A stretch of DNA of 42,863 nt from a bacterium (lineage in GTDB: Bacteria; Patescibacteriota; Minisyncoccia; Sungbacterales; HO2-52-23). A program made the translations under genes and the position numbers. The stretch's first letter is position 1, and each line of letters begins with the position of its first letter. Positions 15,911 through 24,895 of this stretch are shown here, piece after piece. The notes beneath the pieces are model-generated. The model made no database searches. It was not told where the DNA came from and saw only the letters and a list, made by a program, of their open reading frames with translations. The stretch is taken from NCBI GenBank assembly GCA_030697525.1, contig JAUYPW010000018.1:1-42863 (forward strand), given 5' to 3'.

Positions 15911-18139
15911 ATGAACAATTCGAAAAGCGGCGAAACCGCTTTTGTCCGAGTAATTAGAGAAGCGCCGCAGATAGCCGGGCGTTTCGGAGTTAATTTTGCG
16001 ATTGCGAGCTACAACACCTTCCATCTTCTCCTGTCGCTTATGCGAAACGATAGGTGGCTGGCTATGTGGCTGGATAAAAAAGGAGTAAGCATAAACGATC
16101 TTCTTTCTTGCGGGCCGGAAGATAATAATTTGGAACCTTTCTCCATGGGAATGCTTTTGGCCAAAGCAAGAAAATTGGCTGAAAGTAATGGTGTGGAAAG
16201 ACACCCAATACATTTACTATTTGCGATCTTGAGCTTTGGGGAAGAGGCTGTAGCCAAAAGAGTTTTGTGGAGACAAAATTGTGATCCATCAGCTCTTTTG
16301 CGGGAAATAGTTTCCAACCACTGGCATCGCAGTCCTCCGCAGTTAAACTCGGAGGAAGATGCCGATGGTGTTCTGGAAACAATGGGTATTGATTACACCA
16401 AACTTGCTCGTGAAGGTAAATTAAAGCCGGTGATTGGACGCGGCAAAGAAATAAGAAGCGTTATAGAAATTTTAGCTAGAAAAGATACCGCCGGTTATGA
16501 TGAGGCTATAAACAACCCCGTTCTCTTGGGAGAACCCGGAGTGGGGAAGTCGGCCATCGCCAAAGGATTGGCAAGGTTGATTGCTGATCGCGATCTATCT
16601 GTTCAACCCTTTTGGGAATACAGAGTAGTTTACCTCAAACTCTCGGATATGCAGGCAGGAACTGGGATAAGAGGATCTTTGGAGCTTCGCTTCAAGGCTT
16701 TGCTGGAGGAGTGTTCGGGAGGCCAGCCCACAATTCTTTTTCTTGACGAACTTCATACTATTGTGGGGCTTGGCCGGACGGAAGGATCATCCGGAATGGA
16801 AGAATCTCTGAAGCCTGCTTTAGCCGAAGGACTTTCCTGCATAGGGGCTACCACCACCGATGAGTGGCGGGAAAAAGTGGAAACAAAAAATCCGCCCTTT
16901 GCCGAACGCTGGATTCAGGTAAGAGTTGAAGAGCCGTCTTCCGAGGATATGATGCAGATTCTTCTGGGATCGGCGGACGATCTTGCCAGAAGGCACCTAG
17001 TTCATTTTTCAGGAGAGGTTTTATCGGCCGCAATTTCTCTGGGTGAAAAGTATCTGCATTATGTCGCTTCTCCGCGCAGAGAAATTGATCAGATACTAAA
17101 CGGTGTTGGGGCTAAAGTTAAACTTGCCAACAGAGTTATGGCTTCAGTTGAAGATGTTGCGGAGGTAATTTCGCAAATTGTAGGGTATGAAGTCAAACCT
17201 GATGCTGAAGAAAGACAAAAAGTTGCCAATGCCTATGAAATTCTATCTACCGAAATAATCGGGCAGAACGATGCCATGCAAAAATTTGCCGACTTGATTA
17301 TTCGGCACAGGAGCGGCGTGCAAGATGAAGAAAAACCGCCGGTCATGCTTTTACTCGGACCCACAGGTGTCGGAAAAACTTTGTCCGCAAGACTTGTTGC
17401 TAAACACTTCTTTGCCGACAAATTGATCAGGGTGGATATGTCGGAATTTATGGAACGGCATACCGCAAGCAGACTCACAGGAGCTCCGCCAGGATATATC
17501 GGGTACGACAAACCAGGGCAACTGACTGAACCCTTGCGAAGATTCGGTAGAGCCGTGGTCTTGCTGGATGAAATAGAAAAAGCTCATGATGATGTGTTTA
17601 ATATACTGCTCCAGCTCTTTGACGAAGGACGCCTGACCGACGGCAAGGGTCGAACGGTGAGCGGGAGAAATTGTATTTTTCTCATGACCTCTAACCTTGG
17701 TTCAGAATACTTTGCCGGAAGCGTAAAGAGCATAGGATTTGGAGCCACTGCAGAGCAAAGTTCTTTTGCCGAAGCCAAAAAGAAGGCCTTAGAAGAAGCT
17801 CGTCGTCACTTCCGGCCGGAAATATTTAACCGTATTGACGAGATTATAGTTTTTGATCGTCTGGAAAAAATGGCGGTTGAGACTATCGCAAAAAATCTTC
17901 TGCAGAACGAAAAAGAGAAATGCGCCCATCTGGGATTTGCGCTTGAGTGGGAAGCCGATGTAATCAACTTTTTAGTTGAGCAAGGGTTTAGTCCCACATA
18001 TGGAGCGCGGCCGATGAAGCGCCAAATAATGAAGAGTGTCCAAAATATTTTGGCCAAACCAATTCTTCGCGGAGAAATAATTCGCGGAGACAGGATAAAA
18101 TTGTTCGTTCAAAATAATTTAATTTGTTGGAGAAAATAA
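15911..18139 (+). CDS. ClpA/ClpC-type double AAA+ unfoldase with Clp N-domain and IGF loop
   Basis: GEPGVGKSAIAKGLA, ILFLDELHTIVGLG, GPTGVGKTLSARLVA, VVLLDEIEKAH, SIGFG after MTSNLGSEYF; RBS aaaggaggtg before ATG 15911. Confidence 0.92.
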   Translation: MNNSKSGETAFVRVIREAPQIAGRFGVNFAIASYNTFHLLLSLMRNDRWLAMWLDKKGVSINDLLSCGPEDNNLEPFSMGMLLAKARKLAESNGVERHPIHLLFAILSFGEEAVAKRVLWRQNCDPSALLREIVSNHWHRSPPQLNSEEDADGVLETMGIDYTKLAREGKLKPVIGRGKEIRSVIEILARKDTAGYDEAINNPVLLGEPGVGKSAIAKGLARLIADRDLSVQPFWEYRVVYLKLSDMQAGTGIRGSLELRFKALLEECSGGQPTILFLDELHTIVGLGRTEGSSGMEESLKPALAEGLSCIGATTTDEWREKVETKNPPFAERWIQVRVEEPSSEDMMQILLGSADDLARRHLVHFSGEVLSAAISLGEKYLHYVASPRREIDQILNGVGAKVKLANRVMASVEDVAEVISQIVGYEVKPDAEERQKVANAYEILSTEIIGQNDAMQKFADLIIRHRSGVQDEEKPPVMLLLGPTGVGKTLSARLVAKHFFADKLIRVDMSEFMERHTASRLTGAPPGYIGYDKPGQLTEPLRRFGRAVVLLDEIEKAHDDVFNILLQLFDEGRLTDGKGRTVSGRNCIFLMTSNLGSEYFAGSVKSIGFGATAEQSSFAEAKKKALEEARRHFRPEIFNRIDEIIVFDRLEKMAVETIAKNLLQNEKEKCAHLGFALEWEADVINFLVEQGFSPTYGARPMKRQIMKSVQNILAKPILRGEIIRGDRIKLFVQNNLICWRK

Positions 18140-18142
18140 CTA

Positions 18143-18177
18143 AAAAAACAACCCCATGCATTGCACGGGGTTTTTTG
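18143..18177 (+). terminator. Rho-independent terminator after the Clp gene
   Basis: aaccccatgcattgcacggggttttttg. Confidence 0.65.
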
Positions 18178-18196
18178 TTTGGTTGAGATAGTCTCC

Positions 18197-18925
18197 TTAT
18201 ATTTTCAAAGAAAGACCGATGCCGTATTGTGTTTCCTTGCCTCTTCCATCACGAAGAGAACCGAAAGGAACTGAAGATATAAGAGAAGGATCAAGGTTCA
18301 AATTGCCCAGTAATTTATAAGACAAGGCTAACTGATGCTTACCAATCACACTTTTTTGAAATCCGTAAGCGCCGCGATCCAGAAGAAACTCTATTCTTTG
18401 AGTAATGGCGAGTTTCTTGTGCTCTAAGAAGTTTTCGGTGCCAAGATGGGTGTGTGACTGTCTTTTGGGACTAGTACCTTTGGCGGCGGAGATTCTCTCT
18501 ACTCGGCAAAAAGGTGTTAAGGAAAACTTTTTTGCAATTTGAAATTTTCTTTTAATTTCAAAGTACAGTTGCAATATATCTCCACGTGGCTGGGCACGGA
18601 TTTTATAATAATCCATGTAGATAAGACCAGTGCCAAAACTGTAATTCTTGATTGAGCCTTCCCAGCCGAGAGTATAGTCCAGCTCATCCCCAAAATCAGA
18701 ATTTAAATTTTTGTCATTAAGGCCGACAGAGTGCCAGAGGTAAAAATAAAATCCTCTTGAAAGAGAGGTCTTCATGTCGGTCTGAACAACCGATGTCTTA
18801 TGCCACAGATTACCCGCCTCAAACAGATAGTTGGAGAGTACTTTACTGGTTACAACCGTCTCTCCCAAGGCATGCCCGGCAGCAAGTAAAACCAATAAAA
18901 ATGATAATGCTATAACCCTCTTCAT
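18197..18925 (-). CDS. Exported beta-barrel-like outer-membrane-type protein
   Basis: Signal peptide MKRVIALSFLLVLLAAGHALG; alternating aromatic/polar strands; C-terminal strand ETQYGIGLSLKI. Confidence 0.6.
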   Translation of the reverse strand: MKRVIALSFLLVLLAAGHALGETVVTSKVLSNYLFEAGNLWHKTSVVQTDMKTSLSRGFYFYLWHSVGLNDKNLNSDFGDELDYTLGWEGSIKNYSFGTGLIYMDYYKIRAQPRGDILQLYFEIKRKFQIAKKFSLTPFCRVERISAAKGTSPKRQSHTHLGTENFLEHKKLAITQRIEFLLDRGAYGFQKSVIGKHQLALSYKLLGNLNLDPSLISSVPFGSLRDGRGKETQYGIGLSLKI

Positions 18926-19028
18926 CTATATCCTCCTTGAAAAATTGTTTTATGTCGTTGTAACTGACCTGGCCAATTTGTTGCATAAATTCCATAATTT
19001 GTCAAGGGTGTTGACGGTGTTTGTGATA

Positions 19029-19057
19029 TTGCTTTTTTATGGGTAGTGTAGTATAAT
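19029..19057 (+). promoter_or_regulatory. Sigma70-like promoter upstream of the NAD cluster
   Basis: TTGCTT, 17-nt spacer, TATAAT. Confidence 0.55.
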
Positions 19058-19141
19058 TTAAAGCAGACTTTTGACAGGTTCTAAAATAGCGACTAGTTCC
19101 TAGTGGCTAGTTGCTGATCACTATTTCCAGTGGAGGTCTAG

Positions 19142-19450
19142 ATGTCCTACTTCATGGCTTTCTTAACTGTTCTCTTTACTCTCGGATTGTTTCTGGCCAG
19201 AAGAGGCTGGCCAAAAGAGCCCAAATGGAAGAACAAGCTTTTTTTGACCGGAGCAAGTATGGTGGCCACTGCCCTCTTATTACTCGTATTGATTATGTTC
19301 TTGCTTACGGTGGTGGTTGGATTAAAAATGTTTGTTGCTATGGTTGCCGGTTTCATGGCCTTTTTGTGGGCTCTTAGATGGTTGTTAATCGTTTTAGCCC
19401 TTGTCGCGGTCTTCTTCTGGCTTAAGGGTAAATTTTCCAAGAAAAAGTAA
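19142..19450 (+). CDS. Small membrane protein, unknown function
   Basis: 102 aa, about three TM helices; RBS ggaggt. Confidence 0.65.
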   Translation: MSYFMAFLTVLFTLGLFLARRGWPKEPKWKNKLFLTGASMVATALLLLVLIMFLLTVVVGLKMFVAMVAGFMAFLWALRWLLIVLALVAVFFWLKGKFSKKK

Positions 19451-19563
19451 GTATGGCTAAGTATGACATTGTCACTTCCGGACGAACCGAACAAGTTTTT
19501 GAAACAAAGAAAGACGAACCTCTTAAGTTAGAGTAGTGCACCTTACCAAACAAGGAGGGTCAA

Positions 19564-20304
19564 ATGAGCAGAGGATTTTTGGGAGAGTTACGATTTAAAG
19601 TTCCGGTCAAGACGGTGGAGTATGGGCTGGCAGGCAAAAGGCCGGGTTTGGTGATTGTAGATGTATTGCGAGGTTTTTGTGAGACGGGATGCGGGCCGCT
19701 GGCTCCTCCTGTGTATGATCCTGAAATGCAATCCATGGTGATTCTCGTTAACAGTACTGCTCATGAATTTTACGGTAGAAAATTACCCATCATTGTATTG
19801 AAGGACTTACACAAACCCGGTGTCCCCGAACCACCTTATCCTACTCATTGTGAGGAAGGTAGCGGACAGGAAGAATTAATGCCTGAATTGAAATGGACCG
19901 AGGATCCGCGGGTGGCAGAAGTCATGCCAAAAGACTGCATAAATGGTTTTGTCGGTGGAATAGAGGGTGGTGGACACAGCAAAGTTCTTCGCTGGGTAGC
20001 CCGTGAAAATATTGACACTCTAGTAGTCGTGGGTGACTGCACGGATATATGTGTTTTAGATTTCGTGGCTACTATGCTAAGTGTTCGCAATCATCGGATT
20101 TTTGGAGATATTCCACTGGCCGGAAAACTGAAAGATGTTGTTGTTTACGTTCCCGCTTGCGCGACCTATGATCTTCCCCGAAATGTTGCTGAAAAATTAG
20201 GACTTCCTCCGGAAGCCGCTCATCCCCGGAACATAATGCAACACATGGGCCTAAAGATTATGGCCGATCGAGGAGCAATTTTGGCCCACGAATTGATTTT
20301 TTAA
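19564..20304 (+). CDS. pncA: Nicotinamidase-like isochorismatase-family hydrolase
   Basis: Intact VIVDVLRGF Asp, KDLHKP...PTHCEEGSGQEELMPEL metal-site-like segment, PKDCINGF Lys, VGDCTDICV Cys; located with NAD genes. Confidence 0.75.
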   Translation: MSRGFLGELRFKVPVKTVEYGLAGKRPGLVIVDVLRGFCETGCGPLAPPVYDPEMQSMVILVNSTAHEFYGRKLPIIVLKDLHKPGVPEPPYPTHCEEGSGQEELMPELKWTEDPRVAEVMPKDCINGFVGGIEGGGHSKVLRWVARENIDTLVVVGDCTDICVLDFVATMLSVRNHRIFGDIPLAGKLKDVVVYVPACATYDLPRNVAEKLGLPPEAAHPRNIMQHMGLKIMADRGAILAHELIF

Positions 20305-20329
20305 TAGCACATAAATCAGCATAAAATTT

Positions 20330-20354
20330 GGACCGCAAAACACGCGGTCCTTTT
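20330..20354 (+). terminator. Rho-independent terminator
   Basis: ggaccgc-aaaacac-gcggtcc followed by tttt. Confidence 0.65.
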
Positions 20355-20357
20355 AAT

Positions 20358-20386
20358 TTGACGTTTTTTGCTTAATATGTTAAAAT
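20358..20386 (+). promoter_or_regulatory. Sigma70-like promoter for the NadD-NadK fusion gene
   Basis: TTGACG, 17-nt spacer, TAAAAT. Confidence 0.55.
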
Positions 20387-20446
20387 CTTTTCAGAACTTA
20401 AACAATATTTAGAGAGTTTAAAACACTGTAAGAGGAGGAGATTTCC

Positions 20447-21829
20447 ATGAAAAAAATCGCTTTTTTGGGTGGCACATTTAACCCTCCGCACAATGGGCAT
20501 GTGAAAATAGGCAGAAGGCTTACAGAAGAATTTGATGATGTTGTAGTTATGCCTTGCGGGCCTGGGCGGGAAAAACCATCCGCGGATATGGTGGATCCGA
20601 TTTATCTGGCAACTATGTGCGACATGGCTTTTGGCGCCATACCCAAAGTGCGGGTTGATTTAAGCGACCTTGAACGGGATAGCTTTACTCGCACCCATGC
20701 GCTGGTAAAGAGGTTTTCTAAAGAGGGTGAAGTCTGGGTTGTTATCGGAAGCGATCTTCTTCAGCCCAAAGATGGCGCCAAATCCGAAATTCATACATGG
20801 GAAAAAGGAGAGTGGCTTTGGAATAATGTTGGGTTTGTGGTAGTTGAACGGCCAGATTATCCGGTTGGCTTGCAAAATCTCCCCCGTTTGGTAAAAGTTT
20901 TTCCAAAAATTTCCAATCTTTCCAGCTCGTCTATGAGGCAGAGGATTTTTAATCGGGAGTCAATTAAAGGCTTCGTTCCGCCGCGGATAGAAAAATATAT
21001 TCAGCGGCATCGCCTTTATACTGGAAGACCTCCTAGTATAGAAGGCAAGTTGATGAAGCTGGATAATCCCAGGGCTCTTATTTTCGCTGATGATTATAAT
21101 ATAGAAGCCCTAAGAGCAGCCGAAGGTCTCCGGCATTTGGAAGACCTAAATGATCCAGATTTTGTCCTTATGCTTGGTGGAGACGGCACGGCGTTTCGGG
21201 CTATTCGCCGTGATTGGCGCAAAAGACTTCCATTTTTTGGAGTCAACTTGGGACACGAAGGATTCCTGTTGAACAAAAAGAAATTTCTGGAAAATTATGA
21301 TTTCAAACAGATGAATGTTTGGCAGGTGCCTCTCTTGAATGTGAGGATCAAAGACGTCAATGGAAATTGGGAGAGAACTGTCGCCTTTAACGACGTGTGG
21401 ATGGAAAGAGACGGCGGGCATATGGCGCGGATACGAGTTCTGGTGAATGGAAAGATACACGAGGAACATCTTCGTTGCGATTCAGTGCTGGTCTCAACCG
21501 CGGCAGGTTCTACGGCCTACGCGATGAGACTGGGTGTGACACCGATGTATTGGTTTATACCATCTCTAGCTATGGCCGCATCAGCCGTCTGGGATCCGCC
21601 TTATCAGAGGTCCTGGAATCTGGACATGGCGAGCAAAATTAAACTTAAGGCTTTGGAAACAGAAAGAGCGCCAGTGAGAGTTTTTGTGGACGGCGTTAAA
21701 TATGAAAATGTGTTGGAAGTAAGAACGAGAGTTAGTCGCATTGCCGCGGTTGAGCTCGCTTTTCATCCGGAACATGATGTTACTGAAAGAGTTCAGAATA
21801 TACATCAAATATTAAAAGAGGGAAAATAA
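20447..21829 (+). CDS. Fusion protein: nicotinate-nucleotide adenylyltransferase (NadD) plus NAD kinase (NadK)
   Basis: N-term GGTFNPPHNGHVKIGRR and SSSMRQRI (NadD); C-term VLMLGGDGTAFRAIR, GVNLGHEGFL, STAAGSTAYAMRLG (NadK). Confidence 0.9.
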   Translation: MKKIAFLGGTFNPPHNGHVKIGRRLTEEFDDVVVMPCGPGREKPSADMVDPIYLATMCDMAFGAIPKVRVDLSDLERDSFTRTHALVKRFSKEGEVWVVIGSDLLQPKDGAKSEIHTWEKGEWLWNNVGFVVVERPDYPVGLQNLPRLVKVFPKISNLSSSSMRQRIFNRESIKGFVPPRIEKYIQRHRLYTGRPPSIEGKLMKLDNPRALIFADDYNIEALRAAEGLRHLEDLNDPDFVLMLGGDGTAFRAIRRDWRKRLPFFGVNLGHEGFLLNKKKFLENYDFKQMNVWQVPLLNVRIKDVNGNWERTVAFNDVWMERDGGHMARIRVLVNGKIHEEHLRCDSVLVSTAAGSTAYAMRLGVTPMYWFIPSLAMAASAVWDPPYQRSWNLDMASKIKLKALETERAPVRVFVDGVKYENVLEVRTRVSRIAAVELAFHPEHDVTERVQNIHQILKEGK

Positions 21830-21832
21830 ACT

Positions 21833-21867
21833 TTGTCGGTGGCGGCCACTTGCGCCGCTACCGACAA
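21833..21867 (+). terminator. Hairpin/terminator after nadD-nadK
   Basis: ttgtcggtggcgg...ccgctaccgacaa with one mismatch, followed by attttttc. Confidence 0.55.
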
Positions 21868-21974
21868 CAAATTTTTTCAGACAGAGAATTGAAACTAAAA
21901 ATTTGGTTTTAGTTCTCTGTCCCGAAATTGAGGACAGCGTTCTTTAAACAAAAAAAAGAAAGGACAAACTGACC

Positions 21975-22550
21975 ATGAAAATGGAAAGAGAAAATGTCTT
22001 TGAAGGAAGATTTGTAGATGTGCAAATAAGGAGTACGTCTGATCAGAAAATAGAAGTGGTGGTGTCTTGCAATTCGGTAGCGGTGTTGGTTTATAATCGC
22101 CGTTTAAGGAAGGCGGTTTTGGTTCAGCAGTCGCGTTTGGCTATGGTTTCTGCCAATAATCGAAAAGGAATTATCACTGAAGTTATAGCCGGAAGGATGA
22201 ATAAATACAACCTGACTCTTAAGGGCTTGATTGCGCTGGAAATAAAAGAGGAAGTAGGGGTTGATGTTCCGGAAAATGACATCATAGTCATAAATGGCCT
22301 GCAATCCTTAGCCATGTCTCCGGGTATGGCCACAGAGCGATGCTATCTTGCTCTTGCTGAAATTCCAGCCAGTTCTTTCCCCAAAGAAGGATCTGTCTTT
22401 GGGGTACAAGAAGAAGGAGAAAGCACAAGGCCAGTTATTTATTCCTTTGAAGAACTGGATGCGTTAGTTTATGAGGATATGAAAACGCTTGCGCTGGTTC
22501 AGTTCTTTTTGCGGGGAATTGAAAGAGAAGAAAGGAGTCGTGTGCGATGA
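21975..22550 (+). CDS. Nudix hydrolase-like protein (ADP-ribose pyrophosphatase type)
   Basis: EVIAGRMN...ALEIKEEVGVDV partial Nudix box; LAMSPGMATERCYLALAEI typical downstream segment. Confidence 0.75.
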   Translation: MKMERENVFEGRFVDVQIRSTSDQKIEVVVSCNSVAVLVYNRRLRKAVLVQQSRLAMVSANNRKGIITEVIAGRMNKYNLTLKGLIALEIKEEVGVDVPENDIIVINGLQSLAMSPGMATERCYLALAEIPASSFPKEGSVFGVQEEGESTRPVIYSFEELDALVYEDMKTLALVQFFLRGIEREERSRVR

Positions 22551-23782
22551 AGGATGAGCCGATTATTCAGTCTCTGCTTGATCTGGACTTGTATAAGTTG
22601 ACGATGGCGCAGATGGTTTTTGATCAGCACTTTGGTATGTTTGTGAAGTATGCTTTCAAAAATCGTACTAAAAAAGTGCGCTTGGCGGAGCATGTAGATG
22701 TTGGGGAGTTACGAGAGCAATTAGACCATGTTCGCGATTTAAGGTTTTCCAGAAAAGAATTGCGATATTTGCAGAGTATAAGGGTTGATGGCAAGCAGAT
22801 ATTTTTTGACCCCGAATTTTTCGGATTTTTGGAAGAGCTAAAACTGCCTCCTTATGAACTGAATATGGTGGATGGCGATTTTCAGATAACGGTTTATGCT
22901 CTGTGGCCTCTTGGGATTTTCTGGGAGACTATCATACTTTCTGTGGTGAACGAACTTTATTACAAGTCTCTCTTTGGCCGCTTGTCTCTTTTCAGAGTTA
23001 TGGTTGAGGGCCAACGCAGGTTGACTGAGAAAATGAAGATACTTGAGGAAAATCCGGATATCAGGTTTAGCGAATTCGGAACCCGTCGGCGTTTCAGCAG
23101 AAGCTGGCAGAAGTCTGTTGTGGAAACTCTTGCCCTGATTCTTCCGGCCGGGCAACTTCTCGGCACGTCCAATGTGAAGCTCGCTATGGATTACGGACAG
23201 CAGCCCATAGGCACGATGGCTCATGAGTTGTTTATGGTATATCAATCTTTGAATAATCGGAGTGACGAAGAAATTCGCAACTCCCACAACAAAGTTTTGC
23301 GTGATTGGTATAACTTTTACGGTTGGCCACTCTCTATTGCTCTTACTGATACCTGCGGATCTGATTTCTTTTTCCGCGATATGACCGAAGGGCAGGCAAG
23401 ACAGTGGAAAGGCTTGCGCCAAGATTCCGGAGATCCGATTGCTTTCGGAGAGAAGGCGATTAAATTCTACGAGAGTCACGGTATTGGTCCACACGAGAAA
23501 CTTTTGGTTTTCAGCGATGGATTGGATATTGGAATGATTTTGAAGATTTATAATCATTTCAAAGATCGGATCAAGGTGAGCTTCGGCTGGGGGACAAATT
23601 TAACCAATGACTTGGGTCCCGGATCTTTATCGCTCGTGGTTAAATCGGTTGAAGCCAACGGCCATGGTCTGGTAAAACTTAGCGACAATTTAGCCAAGGC
23701 TACCGGTAAGCCAGAAGATGTGGAAAGATTTAAAAGAATTTTCGGGTATGAAGGTGAAAATTATCAGGAGTGTAAGTATTAA
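22547..23782 (+). CDS. pncB: Nicotinate phosphoribosyltransferase
   Basis: IIQSLLDLDLYKLTMAQMVF, FGTRRRFS, LLGTSNVKLAMDYGQQPIGTMAHE, GLRQDSGDPIAFG, FGWGTNLTND. Confidence 0.95.
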   Translation: MKDEPIIQSLLDLDLYKLTMAQMVFDQHFGMFVKYAFKNRTKKVRLAEHVDVGELREQLDHVRDLRFSRKELRYLQSIRVDGKQIFFDPEFFGFLEELKLPPYELNMVDGDFQITVYALWPLGIFWETIILSVVNELYYKSLFGRLSLFRVMVEGQRRLTEKMKILEENPDIRFSEFGTRRRFSRSWQKSVVETLALILPAGQLLGTSNVKLAMDYGQQPIGTMAHELFMVYQSLNNRSDEEIRNSHNKVLRDWYNFYGWPLSIALTDTCGSDFFFRDMTEGQARQWKGLRQDSGDPIAFGEKAIKFYESHGIGPHEKLLVFSDGLDIGMILKIYNHFKDRIKVSFGWGTNLTNDLGPGSLSLVVKSVEANGHGLVKLSDNLAKATGKPEDVERFKRIFGYEGENYQECKY

Positions 23783-23789
23783 AAATCTT

Positions 23790-23826
23790 GGTCAGTCTAT
23801 TGAAGTGGAACTTCGATAGACTGACC
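23790..23826 (+). terminator. Strong hairpin between pncB and the PRPP synthase gene
   Basis: ggtcagtctat...atagactgacc 11-bp perfect stem extended by gaag/cttc. Confidence 0.5.
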
Positions 23827-23932
23827 TCTTTACTGAAGCTGCTCAAAAATGTTGGGCGTCTTCAATGAAGATAAAGAGTGCGTATCTCGCACTCTAAGAT
23901 CGTTTAAAACAAAAAAAGAGAGGAGAAAACAG

Positions 23933-24880
23933 ATGCATAATCTACTGATTTTTTCTACCCAAGCTTCCAATTATTTTTCTTTACTCATAGCCAAACACCT
24001 GGGGATATGCGGGCATGGAGAAATTGTGAGGCGTGTATTTGGTGGTGGAGAAAAATATTATCGTATTGGAGTGGAAAAAAAGACTGGTCTCTTGGGTAGG
24101 GACGTGGTTTTTGTCGGAAGCGCACACACCGACGATGACTTGGAAGAGTTGTATAGAATTGGCAGAGCTCTTGTCGGATACGGAGCGCGACGAATTATTT
24201 TTGTCATACCATTTCTCGGGTATTCTACAATGGATAGGGCGGCAAGTCCCGGAGAGGTTGTGACAGCTAAAACAGTCGCGTGCAAATTGTCTGCCATTCC
24301 CAGCGGGGATATGCGCAACACCTTCCTTATGATGGATTTACATGTTTCTGGGCTGGTGCATTATTTTGAAGGCAACTGTCTTCGTTTTGAGCTTTCTTCC
24401 GAAGACATACTACTAGAAACCATTAAGAAGATGAATTACGCTGATAACTTTGTGGTTGGTACAGGAGACCTGGGTCGTCCAAAACTTGTTAAAATATTTG
24501 CCAAGAAGCTGGGTACAAATTTTGTTTTGGTGGACAAAGATCGGGAGTTTGAGAAGGTGGTAGCTAACGGAGTAATTGGGGATGTTCAAGGAAAATTGGT
24601 TTTTATCTACGACGACATGACGCGAAGCGGAGATACCCTGGTTGAGGCGGCTACGGTTTGTCGAAAGGCCGGAGCTGTGGCTGTGGGAGCTGTACTAAAC
24701 CACCTGGCATTAAATAATGAAGGGGTGGCAAGGAAACTTAGTAGTTCTCTGTTTGGTGTAATTTCTACAAATACCCACTCTATGAGTCGGTGTGGGGCTG
24801 TACGGAATTCAGACAAGTTTGTTATCAAAGATGTATCTGGTATATTTGCAGATTCTATAAAATCCATCCTTAACTACTGA
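23933..24880 (+). CDS. prs: Ribose-phosphate pyrophosphokinase (PRPP synthase)-like
   Basis: Phosphoribosyl-binding loop VFIYDDMTRSGDTLVEAA; IIFVIPFLGYSTMDRAASPGEVVTAKTVA; ATG 23933 with RBS gagaggag. Confidence 0.88.
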   Translation: MHNLLIFSTQASNYFSLLIAKHLGICGHGEIVRRVFGGGEKYYRIGVEKKTGLLGRDVVFVGSAHTDDDLEELYRIGRALVGYGARRIIFVIPFLGYSTMDRAASPGEVVTAKTVACKLSAIPSGDMRNTFLMMDLHVSGLVHYFEGNCLRFELSSEDILLETIKKMNYADNFVVGTGDLGRPKLVKIFAKKLGTNFVLVDKDREFEKVVANGVIGDVQGKLVFIYDDMTRSGDTLVEAATVCRKAGAVAVGAVLNHLALNNEGVARKLSSSLFGVISTNTHSMSRCGAVRNSDKFVIKDVSGIFADSIKSILNY

Positions 24881-24895
24881 AGGAGGCAAGATAAA

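Noticed and set aside
10214-18139. Type II CBASS or Pycsar defence operon
   Set aside because: E1/E2/JAB-like genes are present but no CD-NTase/cyclase or effector gene was seen nearby, and E1 and E2 are separate proteins
22838-23557. 239-aa minus-strand ORF
   Set aside because: Antisense to pncB; no family motif
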